DNA of 64,000 bases from Sinorhizobium terangae (GCF_029714365.1 NZ_CP121659.1:496001-560000), one strand, 5' to 3'. Positions 34,061-44,191 are shown, numbered from the stretch's first letter. Notes: a model not told the origin generated them from the letters alone. Numbers and translations are program-made.

Positions 34061-36163
34061 TTGTCTAAACGATCGAATCTCATGACGCGCATTCTCGTTG
34101 CTGCGTCCTGCGTTGTCGTCGCCGCCTTTGCAGGCTTTTCCGTCTATATCGATACGCTGCAGAACAGCGCGACGACAAAAGCTGTCGAGGAAAATATCGC
34201 CTCGTCCGGCAACCAAGCGGCCCAGAGCGTCGCCAACTGGCTGAACGGCCGCGTGACGCTGACGGCCATGGCGGCGGATGCCGCCGGCCGCGTCGCCGAC
34301 GAAGCCGCCATTCAGAGTGTCTTGAAGAACGATATTCTCACCTCCGAGTTCATCTCCACCTATGTCGGCAACGAAAGCGGCAAGTTCATCACCTGGCCCG
34401 AAACGCCGATGCCGGAAGGCTACGATCCGCGGCAGCGCCCGTGGTATCAGCAGGCCGTCAAGGCCGATGCGCGCGTCCTCACCGAACCCTATATCGACGC
34501 CTCCAGCGGCGATCTGATCATCAGCGCGGCCGTGCCGGTCAAGCACGATGGCAAGCTCTATGGCGTGGCCGGCAGCGACTTCTCGCTGAAGACCCTGGTC
34601 TCCATGGTCAAGGCGATCGACGTCGGCGGCGAAGGCTTTGCGTTCCTTGCCAGCAAGGACGGTCAGATTCTAGTCCACCCGGATGCCAAGCTGGTGACGA
34701 AGACGCTTGCCGACGCCTTTCCGGTCAGCACGCCGAAGATCGGCAGCGGCATCGTCAACACCGAACTCGACGGCAAGCCGATGCTGGTCAGCTTTGTTCC
34801 GGTGAAGGGGCTCCCCTCGGTCGAGTGGTATGTCGGCTTTGTCGTGGACGCGGACGTCGCCTATTCTACGATCGGTGAGTTTCGCGTCGCTGCTACCGTT
34901 GCGACGATCCTTGCCGTCGGTGTCATGATCGCTTTCCTCGCGACGCTGCTCAGCCGCCTGGTCGTCCGGCCGATCACCGAAATGACCGGCACGATGGAAA
35001 AGCTGGCAGCCGGTAATATCGAGGTCGAAATTCCCTGCGAGGGTCGTCGCGATCAGATCGGCTCGATGGCGGCAGCGGTTGCCGTGTTCCGCGCCAACGC
35101 CGTCGAGCGTGCACGGCTCGAGGACGAAGCGGATGCGAACCGGTCGCTCTCCGAGCGCGAGCGTCTGGACCGAGAGGCCCAGAAGGCGCGCGATGCGGCG
35201 GAAGTACAGCACGCCGTCGACGCGCTTGCGACCGGCCTTGGCCGGCTCGCCAACGGCGATCTCGCCTTCCGCATCGACAGCCCCTTTGCCGATCGCCTCG
35301 ACCGTCTGAGGGCCGATTTCAACAACTCAGTCGCCAAGCTGCACGACACGCTCCGTGCGGTCGGCGTTAACGCCCGTGCGATCGACGCCGGCGCAAGCGA
35401 GATCCGTTCGGCCGCCGACGACCTTGCCCGTCGCACGGAGCAGCAGGCAGCCTCGGTCGAAGAGACCGCTGCAGCGCTCGAGGAGATCACCACGACGGTG
35501 AAGGACTCGGCTCATCGGGCGGAAGAGGTGGGAGCACTCGTCGCCCGTACCCGCGCCGGCGCCGAGAAGTCCGGTGAAGTCGTCCAGAACGCCGTGCAGG
35601 CGATGCACGCGATCGAGAAGTCCTCCGGCGAGATCTCCAACATCATCGGCGTCATCGACGACATCGCCTTCCAGACCAACCTTCTGGCGCTCAATGCCGG
35701 CGTCGAGGCGGCCCGCGCGGGCGAAGCCGGCAAGGGCTTTGCCGTCGTCGCCCAGGAGGTGCGCGAGCTTGCCCAGCGCTCGGCCAACGCAGCGAAGGAG
35801 ATCAAGGCGCTGATCACGACCTCTGGCGACCAGGTGCGCTCCGGCGTGACGCTGGTCGGCGACACCGGCCGGGCGCTGGAAGCGATCGTCGCGGAGGTCC
35901 AGGAGATCAACAAGCATGTGAGCGCGATCGTTATTGCAACGCGCGAGCAGTCCACGGGCCTGCAGGAGATAAACACCGCCGTCAACACCATGGATCAGGG
36001 CACGCAGCAGAACGCAGCGATGGTCGAGGAGCAGACGGCGGCAAGCCACGGCCTTGCCCAGGAGGCGGCAGCGCTCAACGCCCTGCTCGCGCAGTTCAAC
36101 CTCGGCGAGACGCAGGCGTCCGCCCACACAAGCGCCGCAAGCTACCGGCGCCGTGCGGCCTGA
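34061..36163 (+). CDS. Methyl-accepting chemotaxis protein with amino-acid-type dCache domain
   Basis: A 700-residue chemoreceptor with a TTG start (GAGGGAG about 9 bases upstream; the first ATG is 7 codons later). It has a membrane helix at ~9-30, a periplasmic dCache_1 domain (~35-270), a second helix (~276-298), HAMP (~299-350), a second HAMP-like segment, and the cytoplasmic signalling domain (~440-660). The kinase-contact hairpin tip is at [23 protein letters not shown]. In the sensor, Y121, R126, W128, Y129, Y144, D146 and D173 fit the amino-acid-binding motif I recall for dCache receptors such as Pseudomonas PctA. No C-terminal CheR-binding pentapeptide is seen. Confidence 0.9.
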   Translation: MSKRSNLMTRILVAASCVVVAAFAGFSVYIDTLQNSATTKAVEENIASSGNQAAQSVANWLNGRVTLTAMAADAAGRVADEAAIQSVLKNDILTSEFISTYVGNESGKFITWPETPMPEGYDPRQRPWYQQAVKADARVLTEPYIDASSGDLIISAAVPVKHDGKLYGVAGSDFSLKTLVSMVKAIDVGGEGFAFLASKDGQILVHPDAKLVTKTLADAFPVSTPKIGSGIVNTELDGKPMLVSFVPVKGLPSVEWYVGFVVDADVAYSTIGEFRVAATVATILAVGVMIAFLATLLSRLVVRPITEMTGTMEKLAAGNIEVEIPCEGRRDQIGSMAAAVAVFRANAVERARLEDEADANRSLSERERLDREAQKARDAAEVQHAVDALATGLGRLANGDLAFRIDSPFADRLDRLRADFNNSVAKLHDTLRAVGVNARAIDAGASEIRSAADDLARRTEQQAASVEETAAALEEITTTVKDSAHRAEEVGALVARTRAGAEKSGEVVQNAVQAMHAIEKSSGEISNIIGVIDDIAFQTNLLALNAGVEAARAGEAGKGFAVVAQEVRELAQRSANAAKEIKALITTSGDQVRSGVTLVGDTGRALEAIVAEVQEINKHVSAIVIATREQSTGLQEINTAVNTMDQGTQQNAAMVEEQTAASHGLAQEAAALNALLAQFNLGETQASAHTSAASYRRRAA

Positions 36164-36188
36164 TCAGAGGCGACTGGCAACATTTGGG

Positions 36189-36209
36189 GGTCCGGCATTT
36201 TGCCGGGCC
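36189..36209 (+). terminator. Possible terminator after the chemoreceptor gene
   Basis: GGTCCGGC/GCCGGGCC pairs over 8 positions (one G-T) around a 5-base ATTTT loop, and is followed by TTCGTCATTT. It lies between the convergent chemoreceptor and RlmD-like genes. Confidence 0.45.
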
Positions 36210-36213
36210 TTCG

Positions 36214-37470
36214 TCATTTCTGGGGTTTTTCCAGCGTCGCCACTGCCTCGACATGCGCTGACCAGAGAAACTGGTCGATCGGCGTCACCGACGTGATCCG
36301 ATATCCCGCGCCGGTCAGAATTGCGAGATCGCGGGCAAGCGTCACCGGATTGCACGAAACGGCCGCAATCTTCTTGACGCCCGAGCGGGCGAGCTCGTGG
36401 CATTGAGCCTCGGCACCGGCGCGCGGCGGATCGAATACGACGGCGTCGTAGGATTTCAACTCCTGCGCCATCAACGGCCGGCGGAAAAGATCACGCTTTT
36501 CGATCGTCACCGGCTTCAGGCCTTGCGTGTTGCGCGCGGTAAAGTCCAGCGCCTTCAATGCCTTGTCGTCGCCCTCGACGGCATGCACGCGCGCCCTTTG
36601 CGCGATCCTGAGAGCGAAGGTGCCGATGCCGGAGAAGAGGTCGGCGACGTGTTTGGCCTTGCCGACATGCTCAAGCACGAGCTTTGCCATCGCCTCTTCG
36701 GCAGGCCGCGTTGCCTGGGTGAAACTTCCGGGCGGCGGTGACACGGTCACGCCGCTAAAGTCGATCGCCGGTTTTACGGGTTCGACAATGATCTCGCCGT
36801 TGAGGCTGACGCGGGCAATGCCGCGTTCCCCGAGTACAGCCTCGACGGCGAGGCGCCGTTGCCGGTCGGCGAGCTTGATGCCTTCGAAGGCAAGATCGAG
36901 ACCGGAGGTGGTTTCGAGCACCGTGATGCGGAACGGCTCGGCATTCGTCGCCATTGCGGCCGCGATCTTGCGTATGGTTGCGAGCCGGGAAACGATGCCC
37001 GGGCTCGTGATGGGACATTCGCTGATCGACACGATGTGATGGCTCTCTGCCTGGTTGTAGCCAAGCAGCATTTCCTTTTCGGTGCGCCGCGCGGTGAACA
37101 CGGCACGCCGCCGCTCGCCCGCGTGTGCGATCACCAGCGGGGCCACGTCCGGCGTCAGCCCCTTCGACTTCAGGGCGTCGATGACGAGATTGCGCTTGAA
37201 GGTGTGATAGAGATCGTCCGAGGCATGCTGCAGCGTGCAGCCGCCGCAGGCGCCGTTGACGCCGTCCGGGCCGAAGTGCCGACATTTCGGCTCGACACGG
37301 TCGGGGGAAGCCTCTTTCAGCGAGATGAGCGTGCCGTGCGCCTTGTTGACGGCAAGGGCGACGGTTTCGCTGGGGAGCGTGAACGGCGCATAGACCGGGC
37401 CTGCTTCGGTCTGCGCGATGCCGTCGCCCTGTGCCCCAAGGCGGGTGATCGTGACGGTTTGCGTGCTCAT
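36214..37470 (-). CDS. TrmA/RlmD-type 23S rRNA (uracil-5)-methyltransferase
   Basis: A 418-residue SAM-dependent RNA methyltransferase of the RumA/RlmD/TrmA group. An N-terminal TRAM-like region is followed by the Fe-S cysteines CRHFGPDGVNGACGGC (~63-78). The SAM domain starts at ADLFSGIGTFALRIA (~290), with VVFDPPRAGAE and the catalytic-cysteine motif SCNPVTLARDL (~370). It methylates C5 of a uracil in rRNA; the exact site cannot be told. The ATG overlaps the stop codon of tlyA as ATGA, so the two RNA methyltransferases are coupled, probably in one operon with dxs. Confidence 0.9.
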   Translation of the reverse strand: MSTQTVTITRLGAQGDGIAQTEAGPVYAPFTLPSETVALAVNKAHGTLISLKEASPDRVEPKCRHFGPDGVNGACGGCTLQHASDDLYHTFKRNLVIDALKSKGLTPDVAPLVIAHAGERRRAVFTARRTEKEMLLGYNQAESHHIVSISECPITSPGIVSRLATIRKIAAAMATNAEPFRITVLETTSGLDLAFEGIKLADRQRRLAVEAVLGERGIARVSLNGEIIVEPVKPAIDFSGVTVSPPPGSFTQATRPAEEAMAKLVLEHVGKAKHVADLFSGIGTFALRIAQRARVHAVEGDDKALKALDFTARNTQGLKPVTIEKRDLFRRPLMAQELKSYDAVVFDPPRAGAEAQCHELARSGVKKIAAVSCNPVTLARDLAILTGAGYRITSVTPIDQFLWSAHVEAVATLEKPQK

Positions 37471-38222
37471 GGCTTCACACCGGCAAGGAGGAATTCTGTG
37501 TTGCCATCGCCACCGGCAATGGGGGAGGGGATGAGACCGAGGCTTCGCCAGCCCATGTCCGCCACCAGCCAGCGCTCGAGTTCGGCGGCAACGGCAGGGG
37601 CGCTCTCCGGGTCCTTGAGCAGCCCGGCCTTGCTGATCGCCTCGCGCCCTGCCTCGAATTGCGGCTTGACGAGCAGCACGCAATGCGCGCCGGTCTCGGC
37701 CATGCCGAGCGCGGGTGGTAGCGCGAGTTTCAACGAGATGAAGGAGACGTCGGAGACGACGAAGGTGATCGCGTGGTTGCCGACGTCCTCCATTGTCATC
37801 GCCCGGGCGTTCAGCCCTTCGATATTGGTGACGCGAGGATCTTCCGCGATCCTGGGATGCATCTGCCCGTGGCCGACGTCGACAGCTACGACATGGCGGG
37901 CACCGCGCGTGAGCAGAACCTCGGTGAAGCCGCCGGTCGAGGCGCCGATATCGATGCAGGTCTGCCCGGATGGGTCCAAGCCGAAATGGTCGAGGGCGGC
38001 GACGAGCTTCAGCGCGGCACGGGAAACATAGGCCTGCGCCGGATCGTCGATCGTGATGGCGACACCTTCGACGAAGCTGGCGGCGGGCTTGGTCACCGTG
38101 CGGCCATCGACCTTGACGGTTCCGCGCTGGATGGCGTCGCGCGCACGGGCGCGGCTGGCAACGAGCCCGCTGTTCAGCAGCAACTGATCAAGACGGATGG
38201 ATATCTTTGCTTCTTCGGACAT
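37467..38222 (-). CDS. tlyA: TlyA family rRNA methyltransferase/hemolysin-like protein
   Basis: A 251-residue protein with an N-terminal S4 RNA-binding domain (~8-65, IRLDQLLLNSGLVASRARARDAIQRGTVKVDG) and a C-terminal FtsJ-like SAM domain (~66-240: YVSRAALKL, CIDIGASTGGFTEVLL, DVGHGQMHP, VVSDVSFISL). TlyA proteins 2'-O-methylate rRNA; the name comes from a hemolysin phenotype. It sits 56 bp after dxs and overlaps the next methyltransferase gene by 4 bp. The dxs-tlyA neighbourhood is conserved in alphaproteobacteria. Confidence 0.92.
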   Translation of the reverse strand: MSEEAKISIRLDQLLLNSGLVASRARARDAIQRGTVKVDGRTVTKPAASFVEGVAITIDDPAQAYVSRAALKLVAALDHFGLDPSGQTCIDIGASTGGFTEVLLTRGARHVVAVDVGHGQMHPRIAEDPRVTNIEGLNARAMTMEDVGNHAITFVVSDVSFISLKLALPPALGMAETGAHCVLLVKPQFEAGREAISKAGLLKDPESAPAVAAELERWLVADMGWRSLGLIPSPIAGGDGNTEFLLAGVKP

Positions 38223-38278
38223 GCAGTCTCATCGCGCCTTGGCGTTGTCTCTTCGTTGAAGCGTATAATCGAAAGGGC

Positions 38279-40216
38279 TCAGCCAGCCGCGCCGAGGCCG
38301 ACCGCGTGCTTCTGGCCAAGCGCCTTGAAGACGGTCGAGACAATTCCGGCCCGATCGAGTCCGGCCGCCGCATACATGGCTTCAGGTCTCGCCTGTTCCA
38401 TCCAGGTGTCCGGCATCACCATCGGCCGCACCTTGAGCCCGCCATCGAGCAGGCCGTCCATCGCAAGGAACTGCAGCACGTGGCTTCCAAAGCCGCCGAC
38501 AGCGCCTTCTTCGATGGTGATCAGCACTTCATGGTGACGGGTAAGCTGGCGGATGAGATCGTGGTCGAGAGGCTTTGCAAAGCGCGCGTCAGCAACCGTC
38601 GTCGAGAGACCGGCGGCGTCCAGATCCTCGGCCGCCATCAGACAGTCGGCGAGCCGCGTGCCGAACGAAAGCAGTGCGATCTTCGAGCCTTCCTTGACGA
38701 TGCGCCCCTTGCCGATCTGCAGGATCTGCCCGCGTTCCGGCAGGTCGACGCCGACGCCCTCGCCGCGGGGGTAGCGGAAGGAAATCGGGCCTTCGTCATA
38801 GGCGGCTGCGGTGCGCACCATGTGTTTCAGTTCCGCCTCGTCGGCGGCGGCCATCACCACGAAGCCGGGTAGTGTCGCGAGATAGGTCGTGTCGAAGGAA
38901 CCGGCATGCGTCGGCCCGTCGGCGCCGACGAAGCCGGCGCGGTCGATCGGGAAGCGGACCGGCAGCCCCTGGATCGCCACGTCATGAACGACCTGGTCGT
39001 AGGCGCGCTGCAGGAAAGTGGAATAGAGCGCCGCGAATGGCTTGTAGCCCTCGGCCGCGAGCCCTGCCGCGAAAGTCACTGCGTGCTGCTCCGCGATGCC
39101 GACATCGAAGCACCGCGATGGATGGACCGACGCAAACCTATCGAGACCAGTGCCCGAGGGCATCGCAGCCGTGATGGCGACGATCTTGTCGTCAAGGCTC
39201 GCCTCCTGGACGAGCGTTTCCGCGAACACCGACGTGTAGGCCGGCGCATTCGGCTTCGCCTTCGCCTGGGCACCCGTGATCACGTCGAACTTGTTGACGC
39301 CGTGGTACTTGTCAGCAGCCGCTTCCGCCGGCGGATAGCCCTTGCCCTTCTGCGTCACGACGTGGATCAGGACTGGTCCTTTGGCGTTGTCCCGGACATT
39401 GCGCAGCACGGGCAGCAGGTGATCGAACGAGTGACCATCGATCGGACCGATGTGATAAAAGCCCATCTCCTCGAAGAGCGTGCCGCCGGTGACGTAGCCG
39501 CGGGCATGCTCCACGGCACGCGTGATCGCCCGATCGACGCTCTTGCCGAGATAGGCCGTCAGCTTCTTGCCGACCTCGCGGATGCCCATATAGGTGCGGC
39601 CCGAAGCAAGGCGCGCGAGATACGCGCTCATCGCGCCGGTAGGCGGCGCGATCGACATGTCGTTGTCGTTGAGGATGACGATGAGGCGTGCGTCGAGCGC
39701 ACCGGCGTTGTTCAACGCTTCGTAGGCCATGCCGGCCGAGAGCGCGCCGTCACCGATCACGGCAATCACGTTGCGGGACTTGCCGTCGAGATCGGCGGCG
39801 ACCGCCATGCCGAGACCGGCGGAGATCGAAGTCGAGGAATGCGCCGCGCCGAAGGGGTCGTATTCGCTTTCGGCGCGCCGCGTGAAGCCGGAAAGGCCGC
39901 CTTCCTGGCGCAGGGTGCGGATGCGGTCACGCCGCCCAGTCAGGATCTTGTGTGGATAGCACTGATGGCCGACGTCGAAGATTAGTCGGTCATGCGGCGT
40001 GTCGAAAATCTTGTGAATCGCGATCGTCAGTTCGACGACGCCAAGGCCGGCGCCGAGATGGCCACCTGTGCGCGACACTGCATCGATCATTTCCGCGCGC
40101 AATTCACTTGCCAGCTGCGGCAGATCCTTGTCCTCGATCTTCTTGAGATCGTCGGGGAACTTAACCTGATCAAGCAAGGGCGTCGCCGGCATAGGATTGG
40201 TTGGCAGTTGTGTCAC
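38279..40216 (-). CDS. dxs: 1-deoxy-D-xylulose-5-phosphate synthase
   Basis: A 645-residue thiamine-diphosphate enzyme that condenses pyruvate and glyceraldehyde 3-phosphate, the first step of the MEP isoprenoid pathway. The ThDP motif is complete: [18 protein letters not shown] through [10 protein letters not shown] (~160-195). Other hallmarks are [16 protein letters not shown] (~80), [16 protein letters not shown] (~125), [13 protein letters not shown] and [19 protein letters not shown] [16 protein letters not shown] (~380), and transketolase C-terminal motifs. The length is normal. It heads a minus-strand group with tlyA and an RlmD-like gene; the pirin gene lies 134 bp upstream. Confidence 0.97.
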   Translation of the reverse strand: MTQLPTNPMPATPLLDQVKFPDDLKKIEDKDLPQLASELRAEMIDAVSRTGGHLGAGLGVVELTIAIHKIFDTPHDRLIFDVGHQCYPHKILTGRRDRIRTLRQEGGLSGFTRRAESEYDPFGAAHSSTSISAGLGMAVAADLDGKSRNVIAVIGDGALSAGMAYEALNNAGALDARLIVILNDNDMSIAPPTGAMSAYLARLASGRTYMGIREVGKKLTAYLGKSVDRAITRAVEHARGYVTGGTLFEEMGFYHIGPIDGHSFDHLLPVLRNVRDNAKGPVLIHVVTQKGKGYPPAEAAADKYHGVNKFDVITGAQAKAKPNAPAYTSVFAETLVQEASLDDKIVAITAAMPSGTGLDRFASVHPSRCFDVGIAEQHAVTFAAGLAAEGYKPFAALYSTFLQRAYDQVVHDVAIQGLPVRFPIDRAGFVGADGPTHAGSFDTTYLATLPGFVVMAAADEAELKHMVRTAAAYDEGPISFRYPRGEGVGVDLPERGQILQIGKGRIVKEGSKIALLSFGTRLADCLMAAEDLDAAGLSTTVADARFAKPLDHDLIRQLTRHHEVLITIEEGAVGGFGSHVLQFLAMDGLLDGGLKVRPMVMPDTWMEQARPEAMYAAAGLDRAGIVSTVFKALGQKHAVGLGAAG

Positions 40217-40350
40217 GCTGCATGCCTCATGCGCGCCGAGGACGGCGCGCGAACTGTTGATGGTGTTCGTCGAAGTGGCTCTTTAGACGCAATCGCGGTT
40301 GAATGCAAAATTAGGCTTTCCTGCGACTTCAACCAAGAGCTTAACGAAAA

Positions 40351-41274
40351 TTAGCTTTCGGGCAAAGGTATGAACTCTTCCTCGTCCCCCGGCACGATGT
40401 CGAAGCGACCGCTGCGCCACTCTTCCTTTGCCTTGTCGATCCGTTCCTTGGACGAGGAAACGAAGTTCCACCAGATGTGACGCGGCGAGCCGAGAGCGGC
40501 GCCACCGAACAGCATGACGTGACAGCCAGCGGGTCCGGCGGTCACCGTAATTTGATCGCCGGGGCGGAAGACGAGCAGCTGGTTGTCGGCGAAGTGATCG
40601 CCGGCGATGATCGCTTCCCCGGAAAGGATGTAGAGCGCCCGTTCTTCCCAATTGGCGGCAAAGGGGGCGCTCTTGCCCGGTTCGACCATCAGGTCGACAT
40701 AGATCGTATCGGTAAAGGTGGAGACCGGCGAGGTTGCACCCTCGAAGCCGCCGATGACGACGCGTGCCTGAACGCCGCCATCGGAAAGAACCGGCAGCAT
40801 ATGCTTTTCCGTGTGATCGAAGAGCGGGTCGATTTCTTCCTTGTGGTCAGGGAGCGCCAGCCAGGTTTGCAGGCCGGACACCGAACGTTCGTGGTCACGC
40901 TGATTTTCCGGAGAGCGTTCGGAATGCACGATGCCGCGGCCGGCGGTCATCAGGTTCACGTCTCCGGGACGGATCACCATTTCGGTGCCGAGGCTGTCGC
41001 GATGCTTAATCTCGCCGTCGAAGAGGTAGGTGACGGTCGAAAGGCCGATATGCGGATGCGGGCGAACATCGATCGCCTGGCCGGCCCGAAGCAGCGCCGG
41101 CCCCATCCGATCGAAGAAAATGAAGGGTCCGACCAGGCGGCGCTTGGCGGTCGGCAGTGCCCGGCGAACCTCGAGGCCGCCGATGTCGCTGGTGCGCGGA
41201 ATGATGAGATGTTCGATGGCATCGCAGGCCGGCTTGTCACCGGCGAGCGGATCGGGACCAGGAAAAAACGACAT
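40351..41274 (-). CDS. Pirin family protein
   Basis: A 307-residue bicupin of the pirin family. The N-terminal cupin has the metal-site histidines in RPHPHIGLSTVTYLFDGEIKHRDSLG (~70-95) and RGIVHSERSP (~114-123). The C-terminal pirin domain (~175-290) follows. Pirins are iron-binding proteins; bacterial members can act as quercetin dioxygenase or modulate metabolism, and which applies here is unknown. The ATG at 41274 has CGGAGTG about 8 bases upstream; the longer frame adds an Arg-rich segment without family likeness. Confidence 0.9.
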   Translation of the reverse strand: MSFFPGPDPLAGDKPACDAIEHLIIPRTSDIGGLEVRRALPTAKRRLVGPFIFFDRMGPALLRAGQAIDVRPHPHIGLSTVTYLFDGEIKHRDSLGTEMVIRPGDVNLMTAGRGIVHSERSPENQRDHERSVSGLQTWLALPDHKEEIDPLFDHTEKHMLPVLSDGGVQARVVIGGFEGATSPVSTFTDTIYVDLMVEPGKSAPFAANWEERALYILSGEAIIAGDHFADNQLLVFRPGDQITVTAGPAGCHVMLFGGAALGSPRHIWWNFVSSSKERIDKAKEEWRSGRFDIVPGDEEEFIPLPES

Positions 41275-41478
41275 GGCAATCACTCCGTTGGTGCGCGTCC
41301 TCGCGGGAGAGTAGCGCCAATCCCGCCGGGGCGGTAGCGGGCGTCGGAAGACACTGTGTTTATCGTTCCGCGTCAACGATCGCGGTCATTCGCAAAGGCA
41401 GAAAACATGAAGGCGCGCTTCGCCCCTTACCCCGCGGGCTGGGAAGGAGACCTCGGGGCAGAGAGCCGCCGCGAGTTC

Positions 41479-41525
41479 CCTTCTCCCCGCTAGCGGGGAG
41501 AAGGTGGCCGGCAGGCCGGATGAGG
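41479..41525. repeat. REP-like palindrome of rhizobial type
   Basis: A perfect 26-bp palindrome (41479-41504, arms CCTTCTCCCCGCT/AGCGGGGAGAAGG) is followed by GGCCGGCAGGCCGG and ATGAGGGG. I recall this combination as a common extragenic element in Rhizobiales. It lies 30-80 bases after the xseB stop codon. The rest of the 282-bp gap to the pirin gene shows nothing else. Confidence 0.7.
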
Positions 41526-41556
41526 GGCGAAGATCGGCTCAACCCCTCCCGCCAAC

Positions 41557-41811
41557 TCACTGATCCGCGTCGAGCGGTTCCACGCCCTGCGGCTTGCCGG
41601 CGCGGTCGAGCCGGATCTTCTCGATGCGGTCCTCGGCGGCCTTCAAAAGCATCTCGCAATGCTTCTTCAGCGCCTCACCGCGCTCGTAGATCTCGATCGA
41701 CTTGTCAAGTGCGACGTCGCCGCGTTCGAGCGCCGAGACGATGCGCTCCAATTCTTCGACGGCCTGCTCGAAGGAGAGGGCGGAAACGTCCTGTTGCGTG
41801 GTGGTGTTCAT
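41557..41811 (-). CDS. xseB: Exodeoxyribonuclease VII small subunit
   Basis: An 84-residue protein of normal XseB length. The conserved core [44 protein letters not shown] is the family signature, a two-helix structure that binds the XseA large subunit. Exonuclease VII degrades single-stranded DNA from both ends. The ATG at 41811 has GAGGG seven bases upstream; a TTG one codon earlier is less likely. It starts 3 bases after the deacetylase-like gene, so the two are co-transcribed. xseA is not in this window. Confidence 0.95.
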   Translation of the reverse strand: MNTTTQQDVSALSFEQAVEELERIVSALERGDVALDKSIEIYERGEALKKHCEMLLKAAEDRIEKIRLDRAGKPQGVEPLDADQ

Positions 41812-41814
41812 CAA

Positions 41815-42744
41815 TTACCCTCTCATCAATCTCAGAATATGCATGCCCGCCGACTCGGCGAGTCCCTGCAGGTCATAGCCGCCCTCGAGCAGGCTGACGA
41901 TACGGTCGCCGGCAGTCCTGTCGGCAACTTCCATGAGGCGGCCCGTTGCCCAGTCGAAATCCTCGGCCACGAGGTTGATCTGCGCCAGCGGATCGCGGTG
42001 GTGGGCATCGAAACCGGCGGAGATCAGCACGAAGTCGGGACGGAAATCATCAAGCGCCGTGAGCACCCGCGTGCGGAAAGCGTCGCGGAAATGCTCGCTG
42101 CCGCTGTTCGGCGAAAGCGGAGCATTGACGATATTGCCATCGGCACCCGTCTCGTCCTTGGCGCCTGTGCCGGGATAGAGCGGCATCTGGTGGGTCGAGC
42201 AGAAGAGCACCGACGGGTCGTCCCAGAAAATGTCCTGCGTGCCGTTGCCGTGATGGACGTCCCAGTCGACGATCGCGACGCGCTCGGCTCCGTGCGCCTT
42301 TTGCGCATGGCGCGCGGCAATCGCGATCGTATTGAAGAAGCAGAAACCCATCGCCCTCTTTTTTTCAGCATGGTGTCCCGGCGGACGTGCTGCGACGAAG
42401 GCGTTGTGTGCCTCTCCGGCGAAGACGGCGTCCACCGCCGCGACGGCGCCGCCGATACCCGTCAGCGCCGCGACAAGGCTCTGCGGACTGGCACAGGTAT
42501 CCGCCTCGAACTGGTTTATATCTTCTTCGGGAATCTCCCGGACGATCGACCTCAGATGTTCTTCCGGATGGGCGAGCAGAACAAGATCCTCGCTGCCCCT
42601 TGGCGCCCTGATCCGTTTGAGTTCGGCGAAATTCGGGTGCTCAAGCGCCAGGTTCAGCGCCCTCAGCCGGTCCGGCCGCTCGGGATGCCCCTCGGGAACC
42701 TGGTGCTCCAGGAAGACTGGATTTTCGTAGAGGAACGTAGCCAT
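41815..42744 (-). CDS. Histone deacetylase family (AcuC/acetylpolyamine amidohydrolase-like) protein
   Basis: A 309-residue zinc hydrolase of the arginase/deacetylase fold. The active-site motifs are all present: HPERPDRLRA (~20), ARPPGHHAEKKRAMGFCFFN (~120-140), DWDVHHGNGTQ (~160, zinc Asp and His), STHQMPLYPGTG, SAGFDAHHRDPL (~245) and LEGGYDLQGLA (~288). Bacterial members remove acetyl groups from proteins, acetoin-pathway enzymes or polyamines; the substrate cannot be told. It lies 3 bp before xseB, a neighbourhood common in rhizobia. Confidence 0.93.
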   Translation of the reverse strand: MATFLYENPVFLEHQVPEGHPERPDRLRALNLALEHPNFAELKRIRAPRGSEDLVLLAHPEEHLRSIVREIPEEDINQFEADTCASPQSLVAALTGIGGAVAAVDAVFAGEAHNAFVAARPPGHHAEKKRAMGFCFFNTIAIAARHAQKAHGAERVAIVDWDVHHGNGTQDIFWDDPSVLFCSTHQMPLYPGTGAKDETGADGNIVNAPLSPNSGSEHFRDAFRTRVLTALDDFRPDFVLISAGFDAHHRDPLAQINLVAEDFDWATGRLMEVADRTAGDRIVSLLEGGYDLQGLAESAGMHILRLMRG

Positions 42745-42806
42745 GGCGGAAAACTAGTGCGCAGACTGCCAGAGGTCCATGGTACACGCGGTGAAAGTGC
42801 CGATTT

Positions 42807-43775
42807 TCAACAGCGCGGATCGAGCAGAATCTTGCCATCGCGGCGCGGGTCCTCCTGATGCGCCAGGGCTTCGGCGAGACGGCTCAACGGATAAATGGCT
42901 GCGATCGGACTCGCAAACAGCCCATCACGCAGACCCGCAAAGCTCCGCTCGAAGGCGACTTCGAGCGGATTGCGGCCGGCCGAATGCACCCAGGTCCTAA
43001 GCCAAAAGAAGGTGAAACGCACATCGGGCCGGCCGCTGATTGCCGCCTGCGGCACCGGCACACCGCTCAAGGCACCGTACTGGATGAAGATCCCACCAGG
43101 TTGAACGCAGCGTGCGATCAACTCGCCGGCCAAATTCCCGCCGACGGCATCGAGCGCGGCGTCGAAAGTGAGCCGCGGCGGAAGGTTGACGCCATCCGCG
43201 ACAATGACCCGGTCCGCATCGCCGAGGTGGCGCACGCTCTTTTCGCTTCGAACGATGGCGGTGGTCGTCACGTCCTCCATTGCGAGCAGGCGCAGCAACA
43301 TGCCGCCAATTGCAGAGCCGGCCGCAGTCACGCCGACCCTGCGGCCCTTCAGCGACCCGAAATGCTCCCGCAGTTGCTCGACGAGCCTCAAAGCCGTCAG
43401 CGGGTTGACGTAGCTGGTGGCAGCCTGCTGGTCGTCGATGTCGTCAGGAACGGCAAAACACCATTCGGCCGGGCGGACGAGAAACTGCTGCCACAGGCCG
43501 CTCGCGCCGATCGGAACGACCCGATCTCCGGGCTTCAGATCCCTTACGCCCGCCCCGATCCGGGTGACGACCCCGACGCCCTCGAAACCGGGAACGAAGG
43601 GCAGCACGGTACGTGCGCTGTAGGCTCCCGTGACGGGGATCAGGTCCGATGGATTGATGGCCGAAAGCGAGATGGCGATCTCGACTTCCCCGGCCCCCGG
43701 CGCGGCGCGATCGATATCGACGAGCTCGATCACTTGTCCGGGATCGCCAAACTGTCTAACCAGAGAAGAACGCAT
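42807..43775 (-). CDS. MDR-family NAD(P)H-dependent oxidoreductase
   Basis: A 322-residue medium-chain dehydrogenase/reductase of the quinone-oxidoreductase/MECR type, without the zinc cysteines of true alcohol dehydrogenases. The N-terminal GroES-like domain includes INPSDLIPVTGAY and PGFEGVGVV (~40-72); the nucleotide-binding domain has GVTAAGSAIGGMLLRLL (~150). The substrate is unknown; enoyl-thioester or quinone reduction are the usual choices. It is divergent from a thioesterase gene with only 14 bp between the two ATGs, which suggests a functional or regulatory link. Confidence 0.88.
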   Translation of the reverse strand: MRSSLVRQFGDPGQVIELVDIDRAAPGAGEVEIAISLSAINPSDLIPVTGAYSARTVLPFVPGFEGVGVVTRIGAGVRDLKPGDRVVPIGASGLWQQFLVRPAEWCFAVPDDIDDQQAATSYVNPLTALRLVEQLREHFGSLKGRRVGVTAAGSAIGGMLLRLLAMEDVTTTAIVRSEKSVRHLGDADRVIVADGVNLPPRLTFDAALDAVGGNLAGELIARCVQPGGIFIQYGALSGVPVPQAAISGRPDVRFTFFWLRTWVHSAGRNPLEVAFERSFAGLRDGLFASPIAAIYPLSRLAEALAHQEDPRRDGKILLDPRC

Positions 43776-43789
43776 CGTGAGGGCCTCGC

Positions 43790-44191
43790 ATGGACGGCAC
43801 GCAACGGGAAAATGTCACGGAAATCCGCATTCCGTTTCGCGATATAGACATGCACGGCCATATGCACAATGCGGCCTACTACGCCCATGCCGAGGCCGCC
43901 TTGTCCGGCCTGTGGCGCCACCGGCCGACCGTCAGGAACGAGCCTAGCTATCTCGTGCGCCGATCGGCCTGCGTCTTCCATCGCGGTCTGCGTTACGACG
44001 AGCCGGCCCGTTTCATCGTCAATGTCTCGAAGATCGGCGGCAGTTCGGTGAGCTTTGCGGTGCGCGTGGAGGCTGCCGGCCAGCTTGTCGCCGAGGTCGA
44101 GATTGTCTGGGTGGCGGTCGATCCCGCCCGTCATGCCCCGGTACCGCTGCCTGTCGCCACACGCGAATGGCTGACCACCTATCTTGCGTGA
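43790..44191 (+). CDS. Acyl-CoA thioesterase, 4HBT hotdog family
   Basis: A 133-residue single hotdog-domain protein of the 4-hydroxybenzoyl-CoA thioesterase/YbgC group. The active-site segment IPFRDIDMHGHMHNAAYYAHAEAA (~14-37) keeps the catalytic Asp and the Asn-containing helix start. It would hydrolyse an acyl-CoA. GAGGG lies 7 bases before the ATG, inside the 14-bp gap shared with the divergent oxidoreductase. Its 3' end overlaps that of the convergent thiolase gene by 13 bp. The substrate is not identifiable. Confidence 0.88.
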   Translation: MDGTQRENVTEIRIPFRDIDMHGHMHNAAYYAHAEAALSGLWRHRPTVRNEPSYLVRRSACVFHRGLRYDEPARFIVNVSKIGGSSVSFAVRVEAAGQLVAEVEIVWVAVDPARHAPVPLPVATREWLTTYLA

